Made by a program: the position numbers and the translations under genes | Part shown: piece after piece, positions 53,594 through 62,328 of the stretch | How the letters are laid out: each line of letters opens with the position of its first letter | Position numbering within the stretch: the first letter of the stretch is position 1 | Notes under the pieces: model-generated | What the model saw: the letters and a program-made list of their open reading frames with translations, nothing else | What the model was told of the DNA's origin: nothing | The model's database searches: none | Assembly: GCA_035555795.1 (NCBI GenBank) | Contig: DATMGE010000077.1 | Coordinates: forward strand, 1-64,000 | Length of the DNA stretch: 64,000 nt | Direction of reading: 5' to 3' | From: RCIO01 sp035555795 | GTDB taxonomy: Bacteria; Pseudomonadota; Alphaproteobacteria; Rhizobiales; Rhizobiaceae

Positions 53594-54572
53594 CGAAAAG
53601 GTCGGCGAAGGCCTTCTTGTTGGCCGCATCGTCGGCCAGCATCTTCGCCGGGTCCGAAGGCAGGACGGTCAGCGAGGACATCGCGGGATAGCCGGCCGGC
53701 GGCTCGACGCCGTCGAAGATCGGGAAATAGCCCTGTTCGACCGACTGGCGCTGCGCCGTTTCCGAAAGCTGCCAGTCGACGAAGACCTTGGCGGCATCGA
53801 GGCTGTCGCTGCCCTGCAGGATGGCGACCGGCTGGGTGATCGACGACACGCCTTCCTTCGGGAAGACGAAGTCGACGGGCGAGCCCTTGGCCTTGGCGTT
53901 CAGCGCCATGTATTCGATGATGATGCCATAGGGCTTCTCGCCGCGGGCGACCGCCTCGACGACGGTGCCGTTACCCTGACCGGCAACAGCGCCGTTCTCT
54001 GCCAGCTTCTCGTAATAATCCCAACCGAACTGCTCCTGCTGGGTCATGGTGCCGACATGGATCACCGCCGCGCCGGAATAGAGCGGGCTCGGCATGATCA
54101 GGCCGGACGCAATGGCCTTGTCGGTGAGGTCGGCCCAGGAGGCGGGCGGCGTCTTCACCAGATTGGTATTGTAGATGATGCCGGTGGTGATCAACTTCGT
54201 GCCGAAGAAGGTCATGTCGGGATCGACCACGCTCTTGGGGAGCTTCTCGACCGGCGCGTCCTTGTAGGCATAGAGCAGGCCCTGGTCCTTCACCTGCGTC
54301 ATGGCGACGGCGTCGGCGATCAACAGCACGTCGGCCTGGATGGCGCCGGCCGCATGCTCGGCCTGGAGCTTGCTCATCAGTTCGGTGGTGCCGGAGCGGA
54401 ACAGCTCGACCTTGATGCCGGGATGATCCTCGTTGAAGGCGGCGATCACGGCCTGCATCTGATCCGTCGGCTGCGAGGTGTAGACGGTGATGGTCGCGTC
54501 CTGTGCGGATGCGGCGAAGGGCGCGGCGGCCAGCAACAGGGCGGCCGAAAGCGCACGGAAGGTGGACAACAT
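53586..54572 (-). CDS. Ferric-iron-type ABC transporter substrate-binding protein
   Basis: A 328-residue periplasmic receptor with a signal peptide (about 1-23, ending ASAQ). Lobe motifs ITVYTSQPTDQMQAVIAAF, ADVLLIADAVAMTQVKDQG and YNTNLVKTPPASWADL match the FbpA/AfuA group; this group also includes thiamine, spermidine and 2-aminoethylphosphonate receptors, so iron is a likely but not certain ligand. It lies 88 bp after the ATPase gene. Confidence 0.88.
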   Translation of the reverse strand: MLSTFRALSAALLLAAAPFAASAQDATITVYTSQPTDQMQAVIAAFNEDHPGIKVELFRSGTTELMSKLQAEHAAGAIQADVLLIADAVAMTQVKDQGLLYAYKDAPVEKLPKSVVDPDMTFFGTKLITTGIIYNTNLVKTPPASWADLTDKAIASGLIMPSPLYSGAAVIHVGTMTQQEQFGWDYYEKLAENGAVAGQGNGTVVEAVARGEKPYGIIIEYMALNAKAKGSPVDFVFPKEGVSSITQPVAILQGSDSLDAAKVFVDWQLSETAQRQSVEQGYFPIFDGVEPPAGYPAMSSLTVLPSDPAKMLADDAANKKAFADLFGG

Positions 54573-54660
54573 GGGAACCTCTTGGACAGGGCGGTCACGG
54601 GAGACCTGAAAGCGGATGGAGCCTTAGGCCGCGCAAGTGACAGCCGCGTGACGGCGCGGC

Positions 54661-55716
54661 TTACGGACCGGCAGGCGGTATCAGCCATGCATGGCCGATG
54701 GTCAGCGCGATCCTGTCGCCGGGCTTCATCCTGCGCGTCGCATGCGCGACGAGGACGGAGCCATCATCGAGCCCGCAGCGCAATGCGTAGTAGCCGCCGC
54801 GATAGATGCAGGAGATGACGGTGGCCGGCAGCGCACCGTCCGCCTGCGGGTCGGCAAGCGCGACATTCTCCGGCCTGACGGAGGCGAGTTGGGTTCCCGG
54901 CGCCTCTGCCGGCGGTGCCGCGAAGGATCGCCCGCCGATGGCGAACGACCCGCCGGCCTGCGCATCCTGCCGCACATTGACGGGCAGCACGACGCCGTCG
55001 CCGATGAAGCGCGCGACCATGGCGGTTGCCGGCCGCGCATACAGCGTCTCGGGTGCGCCGCTTTGTTCGATGCGCCCTCCGTCCATCACCACGATCCGGT
55101 CGGCGATCGCCATCGCCTCGGCCTGGTCATGCGTGACGAAGACGAAGGTGGCGCGAGTCTCCTCGCTGATGCGGCGGAACTCGTCCAGCATGAGCGCGCG
55201 CAGATGGGCGTCGAGATTGGCGAGCGGCTCGTCGAGGAGGATCAGCGAGGGCGACATTGCGAGGCAGCGCGCCAGCGCGGCGCGCTGGCGCTGGCCGCCG
55301 GAGAGCTCCGCTGGCCGGCGCGTGCCGAACTCGGCCAGCCCGACGCGGCGCAAGGCTGCATCCACGGCGGCGTCGATCTGCTTTCTGGCCATGCCGCGCA
55401 CGCGCAGGCCGAAGGCGACGTTTTCCGCCACGGTCATCGTCGGCCACAGCGCATAGGACTGGAACACCATGCCCAGCCCGCGATGCTCCGGCTCGATGAA
55501 AACGCCCTTGCCGGCGACGATGCGGTCGCCCAGGGCGATCTCGCCGCTGTCGGGCCTCTCCAGTCCGGCAATGAGCCGCAGCAGCGTGGTCTTTCCGCAT
55601 CCCGACGGGCCGAGCAGCGCCACGAATTCGCCCGAGGGGATTTCCAGATCCACCCGGTCGACCGCCCTCGTGCCGGCGAAGGCCCTGGAAACACCGGATA
55701 GGGTGAGTGTCGTCAT
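54661..55716 (-). CDS. Ferric-iron-type ABC transporter ATPase (FbpC-like)
   Basis: First gene of the operon, coding for a 351-residue ATPase. It has Walker A GPSGCGKTT (36-44), the signature LSGGQRQRAALARCL, Walker B LDEPLAN and a C-terminal TOBE-like regulatory domain (about 240-345). The longer C-terminal domain is typical of FbpC, PotA and related proteins. It is divergent from a LysR gene with 206 bp between. Confidence 0.9.
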   Translation of the reverse strand: MTTLTLSGVSRAFAGTRAVDRVDLEIPSGEFVALLGPSGCGKTTLLRLIAGLERPDSGEIALGDRIVAGKGVFIEPEHRGLGMVFQSYALWPTMTVAENVAFGLRVRGMARKQIDAAVDAALRRVGLAEFGTRRPAELSGGQRQRAALARCLAMSPSLILLDEPLANLDAHLRALMLDEFRRISEETRATFVFVTHDQAEAMAIADRIVVMDGGRIEQSGAPETLYARPATAMVARFIGDGVVLPVNVRQDAQAGGSFAIGGRSFAAPPAEAPGTQLASVRPENVALADPQADGALPATVISCIYRGGYYALRCGLDDGSVLVAHATRRMKPGDRIALTIGHAWLIPPAGP

Positions 55717-55922
55717 CTGTCCTGCCTGTCGGAGCGGCGGATGCGGGAGACGTCCGCCGATCCTCTTCCTGATCAGCAGCCAGCCTCCTATGACGTTTGG
55801 GCGACAATCATGTGTCAGCGACCGCAGGCAACCTCCCGCGAGCGGGGATGTCCATGGCCGTTGCTTCCAGATCCGGTTATGATCATCCGAATTCAGGGCG
55901 GATTGTGCCTTCGGAGGAAGAA

Positions 55923-56834
55923 ATGGACCGGCTCGAATGCGACCGCATGTTCATTGCCGTCATGGAAACCGGCAGCTTCGTTGGCGCCGCGCAGCGGCTG
56001 GGGACCAGTTCCGGCCAGGCCTCCAAGCTGGTCTCGCGGCTGGAAAGCGATCTCGGGGCGCGGCTCCTGAACCGGACGACGCGGACGGTGTCGCCGACGG
56101 AAGCGGGGCAGGCCTATTATGAAAGGCTGCGTCCGCTTATCGACGAACTCGATATGCTGGACCTCGATATCCGCAGCATTTCTCAATCTCCGCGCGGCCG
56201 GCTTCGCCTCACCGCGCCGCTCACCTTCGGCGTCGTGGAACTTGCGCCGGCGCTCAACGTCTTCGCCGCCCGATATCCCGATATCGAACTCGATGTGAGC
56301 TTCTCCGACCGGGTGGTCAATCTGCTGGACGAAGGGTTCGACATGGCCGTGCGGGTCGGCCGCCCGAACGATTCGAGCCTCATCATCCGCAGGCTGTGCG
56401 TAGTGCGCATCGTCGTGGTCGCGGCACCGGACTATATCGAGCGGCATGGCGCGCCCGAAACGCCCGCCGATCTGGCAGGGCATGTCTGCATCGTCGATAC
56501 CAATTTCCGCGAGCCGCAGCGCTGGCCCTTCAGCGACAAGGACGGAAAGGTGCAGCTGGCCGGCGTGCAGGGGCGGATACGCTATTCCAACACCGAGGCC
56601 TGCCTCCAGGCGGCCGAAGCCGGTCTCGGCCTTGCCTGCGTTCCCGGCTTCGTGGCCGGCGAGGCAATCCGATCGGGGCGCGTGGTCCGTCTTCTCCAGG
56701 CGTTCGAGCCGGAGCCCTATGAAGTCCACGCCCTCTATCCGCACAGCCGCCATCTCGCGGCGAAGGTCCGGCTGCTCGTCGATTTCCTGGTGGAGCGCTA
56801 TCACGGTCCGCCGCGATGGGAAGCAGGCTGGTAG
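55923..56834 (+). CDS. LysR-family transcriptional regulator
   Basis: A 303-residue LysR regulator from the ATG at 55923 (GGAGGAAG precedes it). The winged helix-turn-helix (FIAVMETGSFVGAAQRLGTS; VSRLESDLGARLLNRTTRTV) resembles the CrgA/AaeR-type group, which commonly responds to aromatic or quinone compounds. The effector domain covers about 90-290. It is followed on the same strand, 113 bp later, by a four-gene set (NADP-binding protein, DoxX, CatE-like, hydroquinone reductase), the probable regulon. Confidence 0.92.
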   Translation: MDRLECDRMFIAVMETGSFVGAAQRLGTSSGQASKLVSRLESDLGARLLNRTTRTVSPTEAGQAYYERLRPLIDELDMLDLDIRSISQSPRGRLRLTAPLTFGVVELAPALNVFAARYPDIELDVSFSDRVVNLLDEGFDMAVRVGRPNDSSLIIRRLCVVRIVVVAAPDYIERHGAPETPADLAGHVCIVDTNFREPQRWPFSDKDGKVQLAGVQGRIRYSNTEACLQAAEAGLGLACVPGFVAGEAIRSGRVVRLLQAFEPEPYEVHALYPHSRHLAAKVRLLVDFLVERYHGPPRWEAGW

Positions 56835-56947
56835 ATTGCTTCCATAATGGATTTAATCTACTTCCATTCGTCTGGATTATCTTCAGAAAGGATCGGTGCC
56901 ATCTTCTTGTGAACACGCAGACCGCGTCATCGCAAAGGAGAACGGAC

Positions 56948-57580
56948 ATGAACATTTCGATCATCGGTGCCGGCAATATGGGAAAGGGGCTTGCCGCCCT
57001 CTTCGCTAAGGCCGGCCATAAGGTCGCCCTGGCCGCCCGGGACACCGACAAGGCCGTGGCCGCGGCGAACGAACTGGGCGCCGGCGTCACTGCGGTTGCC
57101 ATCGCCAAGGCAGGCGAGGGGGCCGACATCGTCGTGCTGGCGGTGCCCTACGAAGCGGCTGCGGCCGCTGTCGAAGCCGCCGGCGGTCTTGCCGGAAAGC
57201 TGGTCGTCGACATCACCAATCCGATGAAGGCGGACTTTTCTAGCCTGAGCATCGGCCACACGACCAGCGCGGCCGAGGAAATCCAGAAGAGCGCACCCGC
57301 CGCACGCGTGGTGAAGGCTTTCAACACCATCTTCGCACAGGTGCTCCAGAATGGCGGGCAGGCGGGCGGTCGCCCGGCCACGGTCTTCGTGGCGTCCGAT
57401 GATGCCGATGCCCGCGCCAGCATTGCCGAACTCGCGCGCAGTGCCGGATTCGAGACGGTCGAGACGGGCAATCTCGCCTCCGCACGCCTCCTTGAACCGG
57501 TCGCGGCCCTGAACATCGCGCTGGGCTACGGCCTTGGCCACGGCACCGACATCGCACCCACCTGGCAGCGGACTGCCTGA
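56948..57580 (+). CDS. NADP-binding oxidoreductase (F420-reductase-like)
   Basis: A 210-residue protein with a complete N-terminal Rossmann fold (MNISIIGAGNMGKGLAALFA) and the 'ADIVVLAVPYEAAAAAV' and 'LVVDITNPMK' segments of the NADPH-dependent F420 reductase/NADP oxidoreductase group. Whether it uses F420 is doubtful in a rhizobium; a hydride-transfer or dehydrogenase role with NADP is more likely. It has an AGGAG ribosome site and heads a four-gene plus-strand set. Confidence 0.85.
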   Translation: MNISIIGAGNMGKGLAALFAKAGHKVALAARDTDKAVAAANELGAGVTAVAIAKAGEGADIVVLAVPYEAAAAAVEAAGGLAGKLVVDITNPMKADFSSLSIGHTTSAAEEIQKSAPAARVVKAFNTIFAQVLQNGGQAGGRPATVFVASDDADARASIAELARSAGFETVETGNLASARLLEPVAALNIALGYGLGHGTDIAPTWQRTA

Positions 57581-57603
57581 CATATCCGACAAGGAACAAG
57601 ACC

Positions 57604-58047
57604 ATGACCGATGCAACCTATGAAAACGCCCCCCGGACCTCTCTCGTCGCCGGCGTCGCCAATGCCGAGCTTGCCGCAACGATCCTGCGCGTCTCAATGG
57701 GCGTCCTCTTCCTCGCCCATGCGGGGCTGAAGCTCTTCGTCTTTACCCCGGCGGGAACGGCAGCCTATTTCGCCAGCCTCGGCTTTCCCGGCTTCCTCGC
57801 CTATCTCGTCATCGCGGCGGAACTTGCCGGCGGCATCGCGCTGATCCTCGGCGTCGCCACCCGCTGGGTGTCGCTCGCTCTGGTGCCGGTGCTGCTCGGT
57901 TCCATCTATGCGCCGCATGGCGCGGCCGGCTTCTTCTTTTCCAATGAAGGCGGCGGCTGGGAGTTTCCCGCCTTCTGGGCGGTCGCTCTCATCGTCCAGG
58001 CCCTTCTTGGAGACGGCGCCTTCGCGCTCAAGCGTGGCCGCGCCTGA
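57604..58047 (+). CDS. DoxX family membrane protein
   Basis: A 147-residue membrane protein with four hydrophobic segments (about 20-42, 52-75, 80-100, 115-138) and the DoxX opening VSMGVLFLAHAGLKLFVFTP. Members pair with oxygenases or thiol/quinone stress genes, e.g. CatD next to CatE in Bacillus subtilis. It precedes the CatE-like gene here. Confidence 0.88.
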   Translation: MTDATYENAPRTSLVAGVANAELAATILRVSMGVLFLAHAGLKLFVFTPAGTAAYFASLGFPGFLAYLVIAAELAGGIALILGVATRWVSLALVPVLLGSIYAPHGAAGFFFSNEGGGWEFPAFWAVALIVQALLGDGAFALKRGRA

Positions 58048-58058
58048 CCTTCCCACTC

Positions 58059-58082
58059 GACCGCGGGGCAAGCCTCGCGGTC
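58059..58082. other. Stem-loop between doxX and the catE-like gene
   Basis: GACCGCG (58059-58065) and CGCGGTC (58076-58082) with a 10-base loop in which GG and CC can pair. It is in the 56-bp gap between the doxX stop and the catE-like start and may slow or attenuate transcription. Confidence 0.3.
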
Positions 58083-58103
58083 CCCTCGATCCGGAGATCT
58101 GCC

Positions 58104-58967
58104 ATGACTGCCGCAACCGAACATTTCGATATGAGCACGGTGCCGATGCGCATCGGCACCGTCCGGCTGAAGGTGCGTGACCTCGACGCCGTGTCGGACT
58201 TCTACCAGCGCATGCTGGGGCTGGTCCCGCTCGAGAAGGGAAAGAGCGGGGCGATATTGGGGACGGATGCAACGCCGCTGCTGGCGCTTGAAGGTGACGC
58301 GGGCCTGAGGCCCGGCGACCAGCGTCAGGCAGGGCTCTTCCACACCGCCTTCCTGATGCCCACGCGTGCCGACCTTGCCTGCTGGCTGGGCCATATCGCG
58401 ACCATCCGGGCACCGTTGCAGGGCGCGTCGGACCATATTGTCAGCGAGGCGCTCTATCTTGCCGATCCCGAGGGCAATGGCATCGAAGTCTATGCCGACC
58501 GCCCGGTCTCCCGCTGGCGCGGCGCCAATGGCGCGATCCATATGACCACGGACCCGCTCGACATTCAGGATCTCCTGAATGCCGCCGGCGAAACCCGCTG
58601 GACCGGCTTTCCGAAGGGCGGCAGCATCGGCCATGTCCACCTGCAGGTGGGCGACACGGCAGCGGCGGATCGCTTCTACCGCGATGTGCTGGGCTTCGAC
58701 ATCGCTTCCGACTATCCCGGCGCAAGCTTCTACGGCAGCGGCGGCTATCATCATCAACTGGCCGGCAATATCTGGAACAGCCGTGGCGCGGGCCTTCGGC
58801 CGCAGGGCATTGCGGGGCTCGACAGCGTCGAGATCGTCATGCGCGATGCGGACGACATCGCGACGATCGCGGCACGCGCCGAAAGCGCCGGCATCGAAAC
58901 CGTGAACAGCCCCGAGGGCACGACCCTGCGCGATCCGTGGGGAACCGCCATCAGGCTCGTCGGCTGA
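58104..58967 (+). CDS. VOC dioxygenase, CatE-like (catechol 2,3-dioxygenase type)
   Basis: A 287-residue VOC protein of two modules. The first has VRLKVRDLDAVSDFYQRMLG, the second GHVHLQVGDTAAADRFYRDV, and metal ligands are expected at H79-type (GLFHTAF), H174-type (GHVHLQV) and E-type (EIVMRD) positions. Its neighbours (DoxX, hydroquinone reductase) and pattern match B. subtilis CatE, a ring-cleaving enzyme used against catechol and quinones. The exact substrate is unknown. Confidence 0.87.
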   Translation: MTAATEHFDMSTVPMRIGTVRLKVRDLDAVSDFYQRMLGLVPLEKGKSGAILGTDATPLLALEGDAGLRPGDQRQAGLFHTAFLMPTRADLACWLGHIATIRAPLQGASDHIVSEALYLADPEGNGIEVYADRPVSRWRGANGAIHMTTDPLDIQDLLNAAGETRWTGFPKGGSIGHVHLQVGDTAAADRFYRDVLGFDIASDYPGASFYGSGGYHHQLAGNIWNSRGAGLRPQGIAGLDSVEIVMRDADDIATIAARAESAGIETVNSPEGTTLRDPWGTAIRLVG

Positions 58968-58978
58968 GGAGAAACATC

Positions 58979-59938
58979 ATGCTTGTGAACGGAAAATGGA
59001 CGACGGACTGGCAACCGGTCCAGAAGGCCGACGCGGAAGGGCGGTTTCTGCGCCAGACGTCGAGCTTCCGCAACTGGGTGACGCCGGACGGCAGCGCCGG
59101 CGCGACGGGCGAGGGCGGCTTCAAGGCGGAGCCCGGCCGCTACCATCTCTATGTGGCGCTGATCTGCCCCTGGGCCTCGCGCACGCTGATCGGGCGCAAG
59201 CTCAAGAAGCTCGACGAGGTGATTTCCGTCTCCGTCGTCGAGCCGGCGCTGACGGAACAGGGCTGGCGCTTCGGCGACTATCCCGGCGCGGATCGCGACG
59301 AGGTCAATGGCGCTACTTACATGCACGAGCTCTATACGCGTGCCGATCCCGAAATATCGGGCAGGGCGACGGTGCCGGTCTTGTGGGACCGGCAGCGCGG
59401 CACGATCGTCAACAATGAGTCCGCCGATATATTGCGGATGATGAATTCCGGCTTCGGCGATCTCGCCGACTCCGCCTTCGACCTCTATCCGGCCGATCTG
59501 CAGGTGCAGATCGATGCGCTGAACGCCAGCATCTATCCGCGCTTCAACAATGGCGTCTATCGCGCCGGCTTCGCCACCAGCCAGAAGGCGTATGAGGAGG
59601 CCTTCCAGGAGGTGTTCGCCACGCTCGACGAAGTCGAGGAGAGCCTCGGCGACGGCAGGGGCTTCCTCCTCGGCGAGCGCCTCACGGAGGCCGATGTGCG
59701 GTTATTCGTGACCTTGGTGCGCTTCGATGTGGCCTATCACGGCCTGTTCAAGTGCAATCTGCGGCGCATTGCAGACTATCCCCGCTTGAGCGCCTATCTG
59801 GACCGTTTCCTCGGTGTGCCTGGCGTGCGCGAGACGGTCAATATCGACCATATCAAGCGCGGCTACTATTCGATCAAGGCGCTGAACCCGACCGGCATCG
59901 TGCCTGTTGGACCGGCATTGCCGAAGGCGCTGGCGTAA
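58979..59938 (+). CDS. Glutathionyl-hydroquinone reductase
   Basis: GST-Xi/omega-like enzyme that removes glutathione from glutathionyl-hydroquinones. From the ATG at 58979 (11 bp after the VOC stop) the product has 319 residues, with catalytic Cys63 in LICPWASR, a GST N-terminal fold, NNESADILRMMN, and a C-terminal helical domain with YRAGFATSQKAYEEAF. It is the last gene of the set after LysR and fits quinone detoxification. Confidence 0.93.
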   Translation: MLVNGKWTTDWQPVQKADAEGRFLRQTSSFRNWVTPDGSAGATGEGGFKAEPGRYHLYVALICPWASRTLIGRKLKKLDEVISVSVVEPALTEQGWRFGDYPGADRDEVNGATYMHELYTRADPEISGRATVPVLWDRQRGTIVNNESADILRMMNSGFGDLADSAFDLYPADLQVQIDALNASIYPRFNNGVYRAGFATSQKAYEEAFQEVFATLDEVEESLGDGRGFLLGERLTEADVRLFVTLVRFDVAYHGLFKCNLRRIADYPRLSAYLDRFLGVPGVRETVNIDHIKRGYYSIKALNPTGIVPVGPALPKALA

Positions 59939-59944
59939 CCGCGA

Positions 59945-60514
59945 TCAACGGCCCGGCAAGGGAGCAAGTGACGACAGCGCCGCGACGAATGCCTGCGTCG
60001 CGGCCTCGACAGCGCCGGAATTGTCGATGCGGATGTGGGTCGCGCCTGCGGGAACCACGACCACCATCGATCGCCTGATCCTCTGCAGGGCGTCCGGGCC
60101 GGATTCGCGCCCACGCCTTGCAATGCGTTCCGCCAGCGTCGCCTCCGCGACCGTGATCTCGACAATGGCGAGCTTGCCGAATGTGCCGAGACAATCGGCA
60201 AGGCTTGCCCGCGACACATTGGCGATGACGGCATGGCCGGATTTCACGGCGTGCAGCGCGGCGGCGGGCAGGCCGTAATGCAGACCGTGCGCACCCCAAC
60301 TGACGCTGAACGCACCGCCTTGCCGGGCTTTCTCGAAGGCTTCGACGCTCAGCGTGTCGTGATCTTCCGTCACGCCGTCCGATGGCCGGGTGATGACCCG
60401 GCGCACGAACAGCATGTCCCCGCGATCCGGGAAGGCTTCGGCGGCGCGCGTCAGCAATGTATCCTTGCCCGCGCCGCTCGGCCCTACGACGGCGATGAAG
60501 ATGCCTTCAGGCAA
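59945..60514 (-). CDS. phnN: Ribose 1,5-bisphosphate phosphokinase PhnN
   Basis: Last gene of a phosphonate operon; converts ribose 1,5-bisphosphate to PRPP. The TTG at 60514, preceded by GGAAGG with 8-base spacing and overlapping the phnM stop by 8 bp, gives a 189-residue protein (MPEGIFIAVVGPSGAGKDTL) with Walker A at 11-18 and the guanylate-kinase-like RRVITRPSDGVTEDHDTLSV. An ATG at 60547 is possible but overlaps phnM by 41 bp. Confidence 0.92.
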   Translation of the reverse strand: MPEGIFIAVVGPSGAGKDTLLTRAAEAFPDRGDMLFVRRVITRPSDGVTEDHDTLSVEAFEKARQGGAFSVSWGAHGLHYGLPAAALHAVKSGHAVIANVSRASLADCLGTFGKLAIVEITVAEATLAERIARRGRESGPDALQRIRRSMVVVVPAGATHIRIDNSGAVEAATQAFVAALSSLAPLPGR

Positions 60515-61646
60515 CGCGCTTGCCTTCCCGCCAGACGGCTGCGACACGCGGCGGCCTGCCGGCCGTGCTGGCGACGCGCACGAGGTCGGCGCGCCGTCCG
60601 ATCTCGATCCTGCCCCGGTCGGACAGGCCCGCTGCGTCGGCGGGGTTTGCCGAGATTAGCCTGATCGCGCCGGGCAGATCCGTCTGCGAACGGTCGGCCA
60701 GCAGGAATGCGGCTTGCACCAGGCTGAAGGGCACATAGTCCGATGAGAGAATGTCGAGGGCGTCGGCCTGCAGCAGGTCGAGGGCGGAGACATTGCCGGA
60801 ATGCGAACCGCCGCGCACGACATTCGGTGCCCCCATCAGCACATGCAGCCCGGCCTGGCGCGACAGTTTGGCGGCCTCCATCGTGGTCGGGAACTCGGCC
60901 AGGCCAATGCCGAGCGAAACGCTTTCCTCGACATGGGCCGCCGTCGCGTCGTCATGCGACGCCATGGCGATTCCCGCGCCGGCGCAGCGCTCGGCGATCA
61001 GCCGGCGGTTCCGGTCGGAATTGACCTCCGATTCCGCGATGCGCCGCTCGCTATAGGCCAGGAATTCCGCATCCGAGAGCTTCTTCTTGCCCTGATAGTA
61101 GATGCGGTAGGCTTCGAGGCTGACGAACTGCCGCTGGCCCGGCGCATGGTCCATCAGCGAAGCGAGGCGCACGCGGTCATTCTGGCTGATCGCGTCGAAA
61201 TGCGCGACGACGTCGGACACCGAGACTTCGCAGCGCAGATGGATGAAGTGATCGGCACGGAGGCGGCCTTCCGCGCTGGCGGAGGCGATCGTGTCCGCCA
61301 TGGCCGACATGTCGGCGGCGGCGAATTCGGTGTCGCCTTCGAGGCCGACGCGCAGGGCGTCGAAGACGGTGGTGATGCCGGATGTCGCGATCTGCCCGTC
61401 ATGCGCATGGAGGGCGGCGTCGAGATTCCAGCGCACCTTGGGGCGCGGCTGGAGATGGGTTTCCAGGTGATCGGTGTGGAGCTCGACGCAGCCGGGGATC
61501 AGCGTGTCGCCGTCGAGGTTCTCGCCTGCCTGTACCGAGCCCGAAGCGATGTCCGCGATCCTGCCTTCGCGCACGACAACCGTGCCGTGCACGATCTCGT
61601 CAGGCAATACGATGCGGGCATTGGTGAAGATCTCTTCTGGAATCAT
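60507..61646 (-). CDS. phnM: Phosphonate metabolism hydrolase PhnM
   Basis: Amidohydrolase that removes pyrophosphate from ribose 1-methylphosphonate 5-triphosphate in the C-P lyase pathway. The 379-residue product from the ATG at 61646 has the metal-binding HTDHLETH (57-64), an ending of PDM-type family motifs (SSDYVPFSLVQAAFLLADRS), and the length of the family. The start follows 4 bp after the DUF1045 stop; a frame upstream inside DUF1045 is rejected. Confidence 0.94.
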   Translation of the reverse strand: MIPEEIFTNARIVLPDEIVHGTVVVREGRIADIASGSVQAGENLDGDTLIPGCVELHTDHLETHLQPRPKVRWNLDAALHAHDGQIATSGITTVFDALRVGLEGDTEFAAADMSAMADTIASASAEGRLRADHFIHLRCEVSVSDVVAHFDAISQNDRVRLASLMDHAPGQRQFVSLEAYRIYYQGKKKLSDAEFLAYSERRIAESEVNSDRNRRLIAERCAGAGIAMASHDDATAAHVEESVSLGIGLAEFPTTMEAAKLSRQAGLHVLMGAPNVVRGGSHSGNVSALDLLQADALDILSSDYVPFSLVQAAFLLADRSQTDLPGAIRLISANPADAAGLSDRGRIEIGRRADLVRVASTAGRPPRVAAVWREGKRVA

Positions 61647-61650
61647 GGCA

Positions 61651-62328
61651 TCAACCGGAGGCTTGGGCGAAGGCGTGGCGGGCGTGGACATGGAAGGGTG
61701 CGCCGGCATCCGGCTCCACGAAGAGCGCGAGGGCGTCGATGGTGAGCGGGCGTGCGAGAAGGTCGGCGAAATCGGCGCGAATGTGGCGTTCCGCCTCCGG
61801 CAATGCCGTCGCGTCGAGCGCGTTGGACAGCGTCATGTGGAAGCGGAAGTCGGAGCCGACATGCGGATAGCCCCAGCGATCGAGATTCGCCCGCTGGCGA
61901 TCCGTCAGAAGGTCCGGCCGGCGGCGGGCGACTTCCGCTTCGGTCAGGGGTGCGCGAAACGGCTCGAAATGCGTGCGGATGCCGGTCTCCAGCCCGGACA
62001 GGCCATGAACCGGGCCGGTCGGCGTGAGGGCAAGGAAATTGCCGATGCGCGCAAGCGCAAGCGGCCCCAGCGCGACCGGCTCCTGCTCTTGCGCAAACGC
62101 CTTCAGTGCAGCGTCGAGTTCGGCGAGAGACCTGCCATCGGCGAGGCGGAACGGCGCCTTCAGCGTCGCGTGAAAGCCGTAGCGCGCGGGATCGCTGACG
62201 AGCGGGTCGATCGCCGGGTCGGCAGCACGCGTCGCGCATCTGTCGAAGGCATCGCGGCCGAGCCAGAGGGCCGCGCGCCGGGTCAGCGGGTCGTCCTGCG
62301 CAGGCGTATGGTAGATCGCCACCCGCAT
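61651..62328 (-). CDS. DUF1045 family 2H phosphoesterase-like protein
   Basis: A 225-residue protein of the DUF1045 family found in phosphonate operons. Two H-x-T motifs, H53-A-T55 (FHATLKAPF) and H164-M-T166 (FHMTLSNAL), are the hallmark of 2H phosphoesterases. It overlaps the phnE stop by one base (TGATG) at 62328. A role in hydrolysing a ribose phosphate intermediate is plausible but not proven. Confidence 0.88.
   Translation of the reverse strand: MRVAIYHTPAQDDPLTRRAALWLGRDAFDRCATRAADPAIDPLVSDPARYGFHATLKAPFRLADGRSLAELDAALKAFAQEQEPVALGPLALARIGNFLALTPTGPVHGLSGLETGIRTHFEPFRAPLTEAEVARRRPDLLTDRQRANLDRWGYPHVGSDFRFHMTLSNALDATALPEAERHIRADFADLLARPLTIDALALFVEPDAGAPFHVHARHAFAQASG

Noticed and set aside
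51989..53839. A 616-codon plus-strand open frame opposite the iron permease
   Set aside because: Composition dominated by Arg/Gln/Ala and antisense to a recognised permease.
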